DNA of 10,000 bases from Nitrospira sp. Its GTDB lineage: Bacteria > Nitrospirota > Nitrospiria > Nitrospirales > Nitrospiraceae. Shown here piece by piece: positions 1-5,888 of the stretch (positions are counted from its first letter, which is position 1; every line of letters begins with the position of its first letter). The DNA lies in contig JAIWOH010000153.1 in the NCBI GenBank assembly GCA_020216985.1, forward strand, positions 1-10,000, read 5' to 3'. Below the pieces are notes generated by a model that made no database searches, was not told the DNA's origin, and saw only the letters and a list, made by a program, of their open reading frames with translations. A program made the translations under genes and the position numbers.

Positions 1-192
1 CCCGTCCGTATCGCCCAAGGTGGCGATCACGTCGAACTGCGAAGGTGTGAGGTGCAGGGATTTCTTGATATGGCGACTGCCGGTCCGCCAGAACGCCAAA
101 TAGGCCTCCACCAGCGGCCGAACCAGTTTCAAATAGGGATCATCCTGTGGATTTGGCAATGTCACGACCGGAGCATAGTGGGAAGACTCCAC
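1..192 (-). CDS. MarR-family transcriptional regulator, N-terminal part (cut by window edge)
   Basis: The reverse strand is open from a GTG at 192 to the window edge, giving 64 codons. The last visible stretch, LHLTPSQFDVIATLG, is the typical start of the MarR winged-helix domain (helix 2, 'L-T-x-x-Q-F-D-V-L'). It is preceded by a helix (YLKLVRPLVEAYLAFW) that would join the dimerisation region. MarR proteins are small dimeric DNA-binding repressors or activators that often respond to aromatic ligands. The recognition helix and wing lie outside the window. The start is uncertain: the frame stays open upstream past 300 and no strong Shine-Dalgarno is visible, so GTG 192 was chosen because it gives a normal MarR N-terminus. 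The gene diverges from the HEAT-repeat gene at 300, so the 107 bp between them may be its own regulatory region. The family call is fairly safe; the target is unknown. Confidence 0.66.
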   Translation of the reverse strand, partial: MESSHYAPVVTLPNPQDDPYLKLVRPLVEAYLAFWRTGSRHIKKSLHLTPSQFDVIATLGDTDG

Positions 193-263
193 ACCGTCAA
201 GATCGAGGCCACCGCTCCGGCTGCTCGACGTCGCGTGCCGCGTCTCCGACGCAGACAGGCTCG

Positions 264-293
264 TTGACCGGCCGTCCGGTCTATCCGTAAGAT
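264..293 (+). promoter_or_regulatory. Candidate sigma70 promoter with internal palindrome, upstream of the HEAT-repeat gene
   Basis: TTGACC (264-269, 5 of 6 to the -35 consensus) is 18 bp from TAAGAT (288-293, 4 of 6 to the -10). The expected transcription start falls at or next to the A of the ATG at 300, and no Shine-Dalgarno precedes that ATG, so the transcript may be leaderless. A perfect 6-4-6 palindrome, GACCGG-CCGT-CCGGTC (266-281), occupies the end of the -35 and the spacer. It could be an operator, possibly for the divergent MarR-type regulator; this is inference. The 193-263 stretch also holds a short hairpin, GCGTC-TCC-GACGC (240-252), with no T-tract. Confidence 0.4.
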
Positions 294-299
294 CCTGCC

Positions 300-959
300 A
301 TGCAGCAGCAACAAACAAACGGGCGGAGTCCCATTCAATTGACCGCGATCCTTGTCCTGGTGGGAATGATCGTGGCCGGCGTCTGGATATGGAAACGGCT
401 GCCGACCGAGACTCAGATCTCTCTCATCGACCACGCCGTTCCGATCACGGCGGGAGCGGCGGCCGTTGGAGCGGTCATCTTGCTCGCGATTCGGAACATC
501 CGCCGGCGGATCGCGCGGCGACGCAAGCGGGACCGTTTACTCGCGGCGTTCCGGCAAGAAACCGATCGGGGCAGAAAGCTGGCTCTGTCTTTCGAGCTGA
601 TCGAATGCAACGACTATCGAATCGACGGCCTCGAATCGGTTTCTCCAGCCCTCCGAGCCCTGTGGGACTATACTCTTCTGCACTCGCCGGGCGACGAGCG
701 CCATCGAGTGCGGGGGATGGCGGCGAGCCACCTGGGCCTGTTACGGGACGACTCCGTTCTGCCCCTGCTCCTCAAGGCTTTGGAGGACGATCACGCGTAC
801 GTGCGTGCTTGCGCGGCCTTGGGCCTGGGACGGTTGCGGGCCTTGGAAGCAAGGTCGAAGCTGGAATATCTTGCCAAAGAGGATTGGGACCAAACCGTTC
901 GCAGTCGGTGCCGGGAGGCGCTGGACCAATTGAAATACGTGAGTCCGCAGAAGTCTTAG
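300..959 (+). CDS. Membrane-anchored HEAT-repeat protein
   Basis: A 219-residue protein of unknown specific role. Two hydrophobic segments, about residues 15-32 and 47-66, form an N-terminal hairpin anchor. A very basic stretch follows (about 67-80, rich in Arg), which by the positive-inside rule places the rest in the cytoplasm. Residues about 115-212 look like HEAT/PBS-lyase-type alpha-helical repeats: HRVRGMAASHLGLLRDDSV, then AYVRACAALGLGRLRALEA, then TVRSRCREALDQL, each with the buried A-A-x-x-L-G-x-L pattern. Such repeats usually make protein-protein scaffolds, so a membrane-tethered adaptor is the best guess. The start is the ATG at 300; it lacks a Shine-Dalgarno and sits right after a possible -10 box. 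It is alone in its transcription unit, divergent from the MarR-type gene, with 84 bp before truD. Confidence 0.78.
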   Translation: MQQQQTNGRSPIQLTAILVLVGMIVAGVWIWKRLPTETQISLIDHAVPITAGAAAVGAVILLAIRNIRRRIARRRKRDRLLAAFRQETDRGRKLALSFELIECNDYRIDGLESVSPALRALWDYTLLHSPGDERHRVRGMAASHLGLLRDDSVLPLLLKALEDDHAYVRACAALGLGRLRALEARSKLEYLAKEDWDQTVRSRCREALDQLKYVSPQKS

Positions 960-965
960 TTGCCT

Positions 966-1032
966 GTTCTCGGTTGTCAGTTCTCGATTGATGGACCTCA
1001 TGATGGCTGAACGACTTTCTCTTCTGACAACC
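966..1032. repeat. Degenerate 14-bp tandem repeat plus 9-bp inverted repeat in the gap before truD
   Basis: Two adjacent 14-bp units (966-979 and 980-993) both start GTTCTCG and match at 10 of 14 positions. Within the first unit and its boundary, GGTTGTCAG (972-980) has an exact inverted copy, CTGACAACC, at 1024-1032. Read on the minus strand, this spacer translates as a run resembling 'NRELTTENRQL', a signature I associate with short interspersed noncoding repeats in some bacterial genomes. The 960-1043 gap holds nothing else clear; a weak TTGTCA (974-979) with CATGAT (999-1004) at 19 bp is a poor promoter candidate. Confidence 0.45.
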
Positions 1033-1043
1033 AAGAAAGCACC

Positions 1044-2126
1044 TTGTCACGACACCAAATGATGAGTCACGCGATCGGTCCCTACTTGACGAGTGAGATT
1101 CCAGGCATCGGTGGGCGAATCCGCGTGGTACCGGAGGATTTTCACGTGGAAGAACAGCCGCTGTACCTCCCCTGCGGCACCGGCGAGCATCTCTACATCA
1201 AGGTCACTAAGCGGCTCCTGTCCACGCCCGATCTCATCAAACTGATTTCGAGCACGACGGGCCTGAAAGCCAAAGCCATCGGAACGGCCGGCCTCAAGGA
1301 CGCACGGGCCGTCACGACCCAGATGCTGTCTCTCCATCTCGCCACGCCCGAACAGGTGGCTCGTCTCAAGACCAACGAGCGGATTCTTTCAATCGAGATC
1401 CTCGGGCGCCATCGGAATCGGCTGCGTCCCGGCCATCATGCGGGCAACCGGTTTCACCTGACGATTCGCAATGTCGGGGCCCATGCCAAGGACACGGTCC
1501 CGGCTGTCCTTGAGATGCTCCAACGACGAGGGGTCCCCAACTATTTCGGACCCCAACGGCAGGGACGGGACGGAAGCAATTATCGGATCGGCGCGACGTT
1601 GCTGACCGATCCAACCGGGCGGACATCGATGAGTCGTGCCAAACGCACGTGGTACCTCAACGCCTTTCAGGCCCATCTGTTTAACCGCATTCTCGCCAAA
1701 CGGATCGACTCGCTCGATCGTGTCTTACTCGGCGACTGGGCAAGCAAGACCTCGACGGGCGCCTGTTTTCAGGTCGAAGACGAGGATGCGGAACAGCCCC
1801 GAGCCGACCGGTTCGAGATCAGCCCGACGGGAATCCTGTTCGGTTCACGTACGTCATGGGCCGGCGGCGAGCCGGGACGGATCGAGGAAGCCGCCGCCGC
1901 AGAACTGGGCATGACGAAGGACCTGCTGATTCAAGCGGCCAAGGCTTGCGGATTCCGCGGCGAGCGCCGGGCCTTGCGGGTCCCGCTGGCGGACCTGGAG
2001 TGGTCGCTCGACGGATCAACCCTGACCCTGGCCTTTATCTTCCCTCCCGGCGCTTACGCCACGAATGTGCTGAGAGAGCTGATGAAAACCGAGGAACTCG
2101 GCTCTTCCAACGATGCTCTCCACTGA
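1044..2126 (+). CDS. truD: tRNA pseudouridine(13) synthase TruD
   Basis: TruD isomerises uridine 13 in the D arm of tRNA (tRNA-Glu in E. coli) to pseudouridine. The 360-residue length fits the family. The catalytic motif is GTAGLKDARAVTTQ with the nucleophilic aspartate at residue 86. Other TruD signatures are HHAGNRFHLTIRN (131-143), VPNYFGPQRQGRDGSN (164-179) at the entry to the TRUD insertion domain, PTGILFGSR (261-269), and the C-terminal GERRALR and PPGAYATNVLRE blocks. The longest reading starts with TTG at 1044, preceded by AAGAAAG, a weak Shine-Dalgarno about 5-8 nt away. In-frame ATGs at 1059 and 1062 are plausible alternatives and would remove only five or six residues. It is first in a plus-strand cluster, with 49 bp before the cyclodeaminase gene. 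The functional link to those genes is not obvious. Confidence 0.94.
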   Translation: MSRHQMMSHAIGPYLTSEIPGIGGRIRVVPEDFHVEEQPLYLPCGTGEHLYIKVTKRLLSTPDLIKLISSTTGLKAKAIGTAGLKDARAVTTQMLSLHLATPEQVARLKTNERILSIEILGRHRNRLRPGHHAGNRFHLTIRNVGAHAKDTVPAVLEMLQRRGVPNYFGPQRQGRDGSNYRIGATLLTDPTGRTSMSRAKRTWYLNAFQAHLFNRILAKRIDSLDRVLLGDWASKTSTGACFQVEDEDAEQPRADRFEISPTGILFGSRTSWAGGEPGRIEEAAAAELGMTKDLLIQAAKACGFRGERRALRVPLADLEWSLDGSTLTLAFIFPPGAYATNVLRELMKTEELGSSNDALH

Positions 2127-2135
2127 GGGGAGAAG

Positions 2136-2144
2136 TGATAGAAT
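2136..2144 (+). promoter_or_regulatory. Possible extended -10 promoter for the cyclodeaminase gene
   Basis: TGATAGAAT fits the extended -10 form TGnTATAAT with one mismatch in the hexamer (TAGAAT, 2139-2144). There is no good -35 at the usual distance. It would start transcription near 2151, giving a leader of about 25 nt that contains the GGAG ribosome site at 2167-2170. This would let the arginine/ornithine genes be expressed independently of truD. Confidence 0.4.
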
Positions 2145-2175
2145 CAAAAAATCCTGTCTCCCTTTTGGAGAACCC

Positions 2176-3420
2176 ATGGACATTCATCAAGAAACCGTCG
2201 TCTTGAGCGGCCACATCATCGACTCGCTCTTGCTCGCCAAGGTGCTGGACATCATCCTGATGATGGGCGGCACCTTCGATATCGAGGACATTCGGATCGG
2301 CAAAACCAGGGAGGAGCCCTCTCGCGCCCGCATTACCGTCCAGGCTTCCTCCCATACGCTCCTGAACGACATTCTCAAATCGATCCAGCCGCACGGCGCC
2401 TCCGTCGAGCGTGAAGCGGACTGCCGGTTCGAAGCGGCACCGGCGGACGGGATTTTCCCAGAGGATTTCTACGCCACGACCCATCTGCCGACTCAAATCA
2501 GACTCAACGGCCGGTGGATCGACGTCGAACATATTGAGATGGACGTCGGCATCGTGGTGAATCAAGAACAGGCGACCGCGCGAGCCGTTCCCATGGGCGA
2601 GGTTCGGCGGGGAGAGCTGATCGTAACCGGCCGCGAGGGTGTGCGCGTGATTCCCCTGGCCCGGCCGCGCGAGCGGGACGTCTTTGGCTTCATGGAATCC
2701 CACGTGTCGGCGGAGCGGCCGCATGGCCATGTCATCGCCGACATCGCTTCCAGAATGCGCCGGCTCCGCGAGCAACACAGGCGAGAGGGCGCCGCCTGCC
2801 GGGTTCTGCTGGCGGGGGGGCCGGCCATCATCCACGCCGGAGGGCGGGACGCCCTGACCTGGCTGATCGAGGAAGAATTCATCCACGTCTTGTTTTGCGG
2901 CAACGCCCTGGCAGCCCACGACATGGAAGCGGACCTGTACGGCACCTCCCTGGGCTACGGACTCACGGCCGGCCGCACGGTTCCTCACGGCCATGAACAT
3001 CACTTGCGAACGATCAATCGGATTCGCGCCATCGGCAGCATCGAGCGGGCCGTGGCCTCCGGCGTCGTGAAAAACGGCATCATGGCCGCCTGTGTCCGGA
3101 AGAACGTCCCGGTCGTCATGGCCGGTACCATCCGCGACGACGGCCCTCTGCCCGGGGTCATCACCGACTCCATACAGGCTCAACAGGCCATGCGCGCCGC
3201 CATTGATGGCGTGATGCTCGCGCTGCTGGTGGCTTCCACGCTGCACGCCGTCGCCACGGGCAACCTGCTGCCGGCCACGATCCCGACAGTGTGCGTGGAC
3301 ATCAACCCGTCGGTACCGACCAAGCTCGCGGATCGCGGGAGTTTTCAAGCTGTCGGCCTTGTCATGGATGCCGCGTCGTTTCTCAATGAACTCGCTAGGC
3401 TCTTGGGAAGACCGGCATGA
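2176..3420 (+). CDS. Archaeal-type ornithine cyclodeaminase (TIGR00300 / LOR-SDH conserved-domain family)
   Basis: This 414-residue protein matches the TIGR00300 family. A characterised archaeal member converts ornithine to proline and ammonium with NAD, and the same domain forms the C-terminal half of cyanobacterial AgrE/ArgZ. The first ~100 residues contain the LOR/SDH conserved region (ETVVLSGHIIDSLLLAKVLD, then GGTFDIEDIRIG). The C-terminal part holds likely dinucleotide-binding features: VLLAGGPAIIHAGG (210-223), LFCGNALAAHDMEADLYGTSLG (239-260) and DINPSVPTKLADRGS (375-389). An upstream in-frame ATG at 2113 overlaps the end of truD; ATG 2176 is preferred because GGAG lies 5 nt before it and the N-terminus then fits the family. 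Its stop overlaps the next start (ATGA, 3417-3420), so the two proteins are probably made together. It is unrelated to the bacterial mu-crystallin-type ornithine cyclodeaminases. Family assignment is strong; the exact reaction is inferred from homologues. Confidence 0.84.
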   Translation: MDIHQETVVLSGHIIDSLLLAKVLDIILMMGGTFDIEDIRIGKTREEPSRARITVQASSHTLLNDILKSIQPHGASVEREADCRFEAAPADGIFPEDFYATTHLPTQIRLNGRWIDVEHIEMDVGIVVNQEQATARAVPMGEVRRGELIVTGREGVRVIPLARPRERDVFGFMESHVSAERPHGHVIADIASRMRRLREQHRREGAACRVLLAGGPAIIHAGGRDALTWLIEEEFIHVLFCGNALAAHDMEADLYGTSLGYGLTAGRTVPHGHEHHLRTINRIRAIGSIERAVASGVVKNGIMAACVRKNVPVVMAGTIRDDGPLPGVITDSIQAQQAMRAAIDGVMLALLVASTLHAVATGNLLPATIPTVCVDINPSVPTKLADRGSFQAVGLVMDAASFLNELARLLGRPA

Positions 3421-4220
3421 CCCGTCTCCTCGTCTGTCCACCGGACTTCTTCGGCATTGAGTACGAGATCAACCCGTGGATGCGGCTGAATAACCAGGTG
3501 GATCATGAACAGGCGATCCTCCAATGGAACAGCTTGATGGGGGTATTCGAACGGGACATCGGTGTGACGCTCGAACGGCTGGCACCCGTACCTGGTCTCC
3601 CCGATTTGGTCTTCACGGCCAACGCCGGCGTCGTGGTCGGCAAGACGGCGGTGGTCAGCCGGTTTCGGCATCCGGAGCGACGGCGTGAGGAAGCTTGCTT
3701 CGAACAGTGGTTTCGCAACCACGGCTATGAACTCCTGATGTTGGAGCCGGGCCTGTTCTTTGAAGGAGCGGGAGACCTCCTGGGTTTTCCTGACTATTGG
3801 TTCGGCGGCTATCGGCAACGCTCGGATATCCGCGTATTCCCGATCCTGAGCGAATGGTTTCATCGGGAAATCATCCCGCTCGAACTGGTGGACGGTCGCT
3901 TCTATCATCTGGATACCTGCTTCTGCCCCTTGAGCGGAGGCGAGTTGCTGTACTTTCCCGCCGCCTTCGATCGCTATGGCCGGATCGCCATTGCCGAGCG
4001 AATCCCGCCGACCAAGCGGCTCGTCGTCCCCGAGCAGGATGCGCTGCGATTCGCCTGCAACGCCGTCTGTATCAACGACCACGTGGTTCTCCCTGCCGGC
4101 TGCCCCGAAACCGAACGGATGCTCCAGGAGCGGGGCTATCACGTTCACGCCGTGCTGCTCGATGAGTTCATGAAATCAGGAGGATCGGCCAAGTGTCTTA
4201 CATTAAAGTTGGATGGGTGA
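3417..4220 (+). CDS. ArgZ-like arginine dihydrolase / guanidino-group hydrolase (amidinotransferase fold)
   Basis: A 267-residue single-domain protein of the DDAH/arginine deiminase superfamily. It closely resembles, as I recall it, the N-terminal half of cyanobacterial ArgZ/AgrE, which hydrolyses arginine to ornithine, two ammonium and CO2. Visible family motifs are EYEINPWM (15-22), PDLVFTANAG (62-71), FFEGAGD (114-120), RFYHLDTCFCPLSGG (161-175), FACNAVCIN (212-220) and GGSAKCLTL (255-263). The likely catalytic residues are H164, D166 and C260. N69 sits where ArgZ has the asparagine reported to set dihydrolase over deiminase activity. The protein ends just after the catalytic cysteine and lacks the C-terminal cyclodeaminase domain, which is instead encoded by the preceding gene. 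The two reading frames overlap by ATGA, suggesting coupling. An alternative role as a dimethylarginine hydrolase is less likely given the N69 context. Confidence 0.85.
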   Translation: MTRLLVCPPDFFGIEYEINPWMRLNNQVDHEQAILQWNSLMGVFERDIGVTLERLAPVPGLPDLVFTANAGVVVGKTAVVSRFRHPERRREEACFEQWFRNHGYELLMLEPGLFFEGAGDLLGFPDYWFGGYRQRSDIRVFPILSEWFHREIIPLELVDGRFYHLDTCFCPLSGGELLYFPAAFDRYGRIAIAERIPPTKRLVVPEQDALRFACNAVCINDHVVLPAGCPETERMLQERGYHVHAVLLDEFMKSGGSAKCLTLKLDG

Positions 4221-4240
4221 AGAGAACCTCGCCAACGACC

Positions 4241-4265
4241 CGGTTTCGCAGAGAAACCGACTTTT
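4241..4265 (+). terminator. Likely intrinsic terminator of the truD-cyclodeaminase-ArgZ cluster
   Basis: CGGTTTC (4241-4247) and GAAACCG (4253-4259) form a perfect 7-bp stem with the 5-nt loop GCAGA, followed by ACTTTT. It lies 20 bp past the ArgZ-like stop and ends before the convergent zinc-ribbon gene. The T-tract is short, so strength is uncertain. A second, looser stem (CGACGC 4268-4273 with GCGTCG 4289-4294) lies next to it with no T-run on either strand. Confidence 0.6.
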
Positions 4266-4299
4266 GACGACGCACCATCAAAGTCTGCGCGTCGCCACG

Positions 4300-4656
4300 C
4301 TACTTTGTTCGAAACACGAATGCCCCATAGAGACCGGCGATCGCGATGGTGACCAGCTCGATCGTGAGCAACATGCGGCTCACCACGGCTTCCGGCGTCG
4401 GAGGAGAGAGGAGAAAGTGCATGCCCAGGAACTCCGGCGGCTGATCGGGCGGCGTCTCCCAAGGAGGGAACAGCAACGCAAGCACCAGCGCCGCGACCAT
4501 TCCATAGAGCACGTGGATATTCAACTGTCCCGGCTCACGGCCGTCTGAACGCGAGAGGGGTCCGGCACGAGCGTCTGCTCCGAGCCGACTCCCGCAGGCG
4601 ACGCAGAAGCGATGGATTTCAGGCTGGGAGCGGTGACACGTCGGGCACGTTTGCAC
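4300..4656 (-). CDS. Small zinc-ribbon membrane protein, function unknown
   Basis: A 118-residue protein beginning with a compact zinc ribbon: C4-P-T-C7 and C18-V-A-C21-G, 10 residues apart. A polar linker (about 23-45) leads to a hydrophobic segment (about 47-64) ending in FPPWE. A short loop (PPEFLGMHFLLSPP, 73-86) probably lies outside the membrane, followed by a second hydrophobic segment (about 95-115) and a basic tail. The predicted topology has both the ribbon and the C-terminus in the cytoplasm. The start is GTG at 4656, preceded by GAGAGG 8 nt upstream, and the first residues fit the usual N-terminus of such ribbons. It is convergent with the ArgZ-like gene and divergent from gpsA. 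I do not recognise a function. Confidence 0.8.
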   Translation of the reverse strand: MQTCPTCHRSQPEIHRFCVACGSRLGADARAGPLSRSDGREPGQLNIHVLYGMVAALVLALLFPPWETPPDQPPEFLGMHFLLSPPTPEAVVSRMLLTIELVTIAIAGLYGAFVFRTK

Positions 4657-4684
4657 GACCCAATCCTCTCAATGGCGTTGCTCT

Positions 4685-4698
4685 GTCATCTGGATGAC
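4685..4698. promoter_or_regulatory. Short palindrome upstream of the zinc-ribbon gene
   Basis: GTCATC-TG-GATGAC is a 6-2-6 inverted repeat about 28 bp upstream of the zinc-ribbon GTG start and about 57 bp from the gpsA -35 box. Its size and position suit a dimeric repressor site, but no bound protein can be named. A direct repeat, TTGCGA/TTTGCGA, lies nearby (4721-4733). Confidence 0.25.
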
Positions 4699-4754
4699 CA
4701 CGAGTAGGCTACACGCATCGGTTGCGATTTGCGAGAGGCAGCCGCCCCATTTCA

Positions 4755-4784
4755 TTGACAGAGGAAAGAGGGGCTTTCTATAAT
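4755..4784 (+). promoter_or_regulatory. Near-perfect sigma70 promoter for gpsA-larB
   Basis: TTGACA (4755-4760) is followed after 18 bp by TATAAT (4779-4784), both hexamers exactly consensus. Transcription should start near 4791 and leave a leader of about 78 nt before the gpsA ATG. An imperfect dyad with GCCCC (4744-4748) and GGGGC (4770-4774) brackets the -35 box and may be an operator. Confidence 0.8.
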
Positions 4785-4868
4785 CCGTCGACTTCAAGAG
4801 ATGATTTCCTCTCGCCGTGACGACCTCCCGACGTTCAACGCTGTGCCGGAGGATGACGCACAAATGCC

Positions 4869-5888
4869 ATGCAACCGATCACCAGCATAGCCGTCATCGG
4901 AGCGGGGGCATGGGGAACGGCTCTTGCCAAATTGCTGGCCGAGAAAGGGTTGACCGTTTGCCTCTGGGCTTATGAGCCAGAGGTGGCTCGGTCGATCAAC
5001 TCGTTTCACGAGAATCCGGTCTTTCTGAAAGGCGTTTCGCTTCCCTCCGCCCTCACCGCCACGTCGTCTCTTCCGGATGCCGTGGAAGGCTGTGACGCCC
5101 TGCTCTTTGTTACGCCCTCTCACGCGGCGCGGACGGTTCTGAACCGGTTGGCTCCCTGCCTGAGCCGTCCGATCCCTTTGATCAACGCCACCAAGGGTCT
5201 TGAAGAGGACACCGGGAAACTGATGACCCAGGTAATGAAAGAGGTCTTGCCTCCATTCGTGCATCAATCCCTGCTGGTCCTTTCCGGACCCAGTTTTGCC
5301 GTCGAGTTGAGCGCCGGACGGCCCACGGCGGTTTGTCTTGCCGGTTCGGATGACCGGCTTGTCCGGCAGTTCCAACAGACCTTGATGACGCCGGTCTTTC
5401 GCGTCTACGCCGATCTCGACGTGATCGGCGTCCAGTTGGGCGGGGCGTTGAAAAACGTCATCGCCCTGGCGGCCGGCATCGTGGACGGCCTGGAGCTGGG
5501 GCTCAACGCGCGCGCGGCACTCATCACGAGAGGGCTGGCGGAGATCGTTCGATTGGGTACGGCTATGGGAGCCGATCCCCGCACCTTCTACGGCCTGTCC
5601 GGCGTGGGAGACCTCGTGCTGACCTGCACCGGCGCGCTGAGCCGGAACCATACGGTCGGCATGCGTATCGGGAAAGGCGAACCGCTCGAACTGGTTCTGG
5701 GCACCATGCACGCCGTCGCCGAAGGGGTCCGGACCGCCCGCGCGGCGCTGCAACTGGCTCGGCGACACGGCGTGGAGATGCCCATTACGCAAGAGATCAA
5801 CGCCGTGCTGTTTGAAGGCAAGTCCTGCCGAAAGGCCGTGAGCGACCTGATGGAACGCGACGCCAAAATGGAAAAATCCTCCGCATGA
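4869..5888 (+). CDS. gpsA: Glycerol-3-phosphate dehydrogenase [NAD(P)+]
   Basis: GpsA reduces dihydroxyacetone phosphate to sn-glycerol-3-phosphate, the backbone for phospholipids, in the cytosol. The 339-residue length is typical. The Rossmann motif is AVIGAGAWGTALA (8-20, GxGxxG at 11-16). INATKGLE (105-112) and LSGPSFAVE (138-146) follow. The catalytic lysine region is GGALKNVIALAAG (191-203, K195), then NARAALITRGLAE (213-225), LSGVGDLVLTCTG (243-255) and SRN at 258-260. ATG 4869 is the only sensible start because an in-frame TGA precedes it at 4854. The best Shine-Dalgarno, GGAGG (4848-4852), is 16 nt away, further than usual; an out-of-frame ATG at 4864 fits that site better. The stop overlaps the larB start (ATGA, 5885-5888). 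Identity is certain. Confidence 0.97.
   Translation: MQPITSIAVIGAGAWGTALAKLLAEKGLTVCLWAYEPEVARSINSFHENPVFLKGVSLPSALTATSSLPDAVEGCDALLFVTPSHAARTVLNRLAPCLSRPIPLINATKGLEEDTGKLMTQVMKEVLPPFVHQSLLVLSGPSFAVELSAGRPTAVCLAGSDDRLVRQFQQTLMTPVFRVYADLDVIGVQLGGALKNVIALAAGIVDGLELGLNARAALITRGLAEIVRLGTAMGADPRTFYGLSGVGDLVLTCTGALSRNHTVGMRIGKGEPLELVLGTMHAVAEGVRTARAALQLARRHGVEMPITQEINAVLFEGKSCRKAVSDLMERDAKMEKSSA

Noticed and set aside
2113..2175. Earlier ATG for the cyclodeaminase
   Set aside because: It overlaps the end of truD, lacks a good ribosome site and adds 21 non-family residues; ATG 2176 has GGAG 5 nt upstream.
2035..3441. 468-codon open frame on the minus strand opposite the cyclodeaminase gene
   Set aside because: Although longer than the real gene, its translation is rich in Arg, Gly, Asp and His with no fold-like pattern, and it lies wholly antisense to a recognised family. 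Long antisense frames are expected at this GC content.
3345..4148. 267-codon minus-strand frame opposite the ArgZ-like gene
   Set aside because: Antisense shadow; the plus strand carries all ArgZ family motifs and no ribosome site supports the minus frame.
4213..4548. 111-codon plus-strand frame after the ArgZ-like gene
   Set aside because: It starts inside the end of the ArgZ-like gene, runs through the terminator and is antisense to the zinc-ribbon gene; the translation is Arg/His-rich and patternless.
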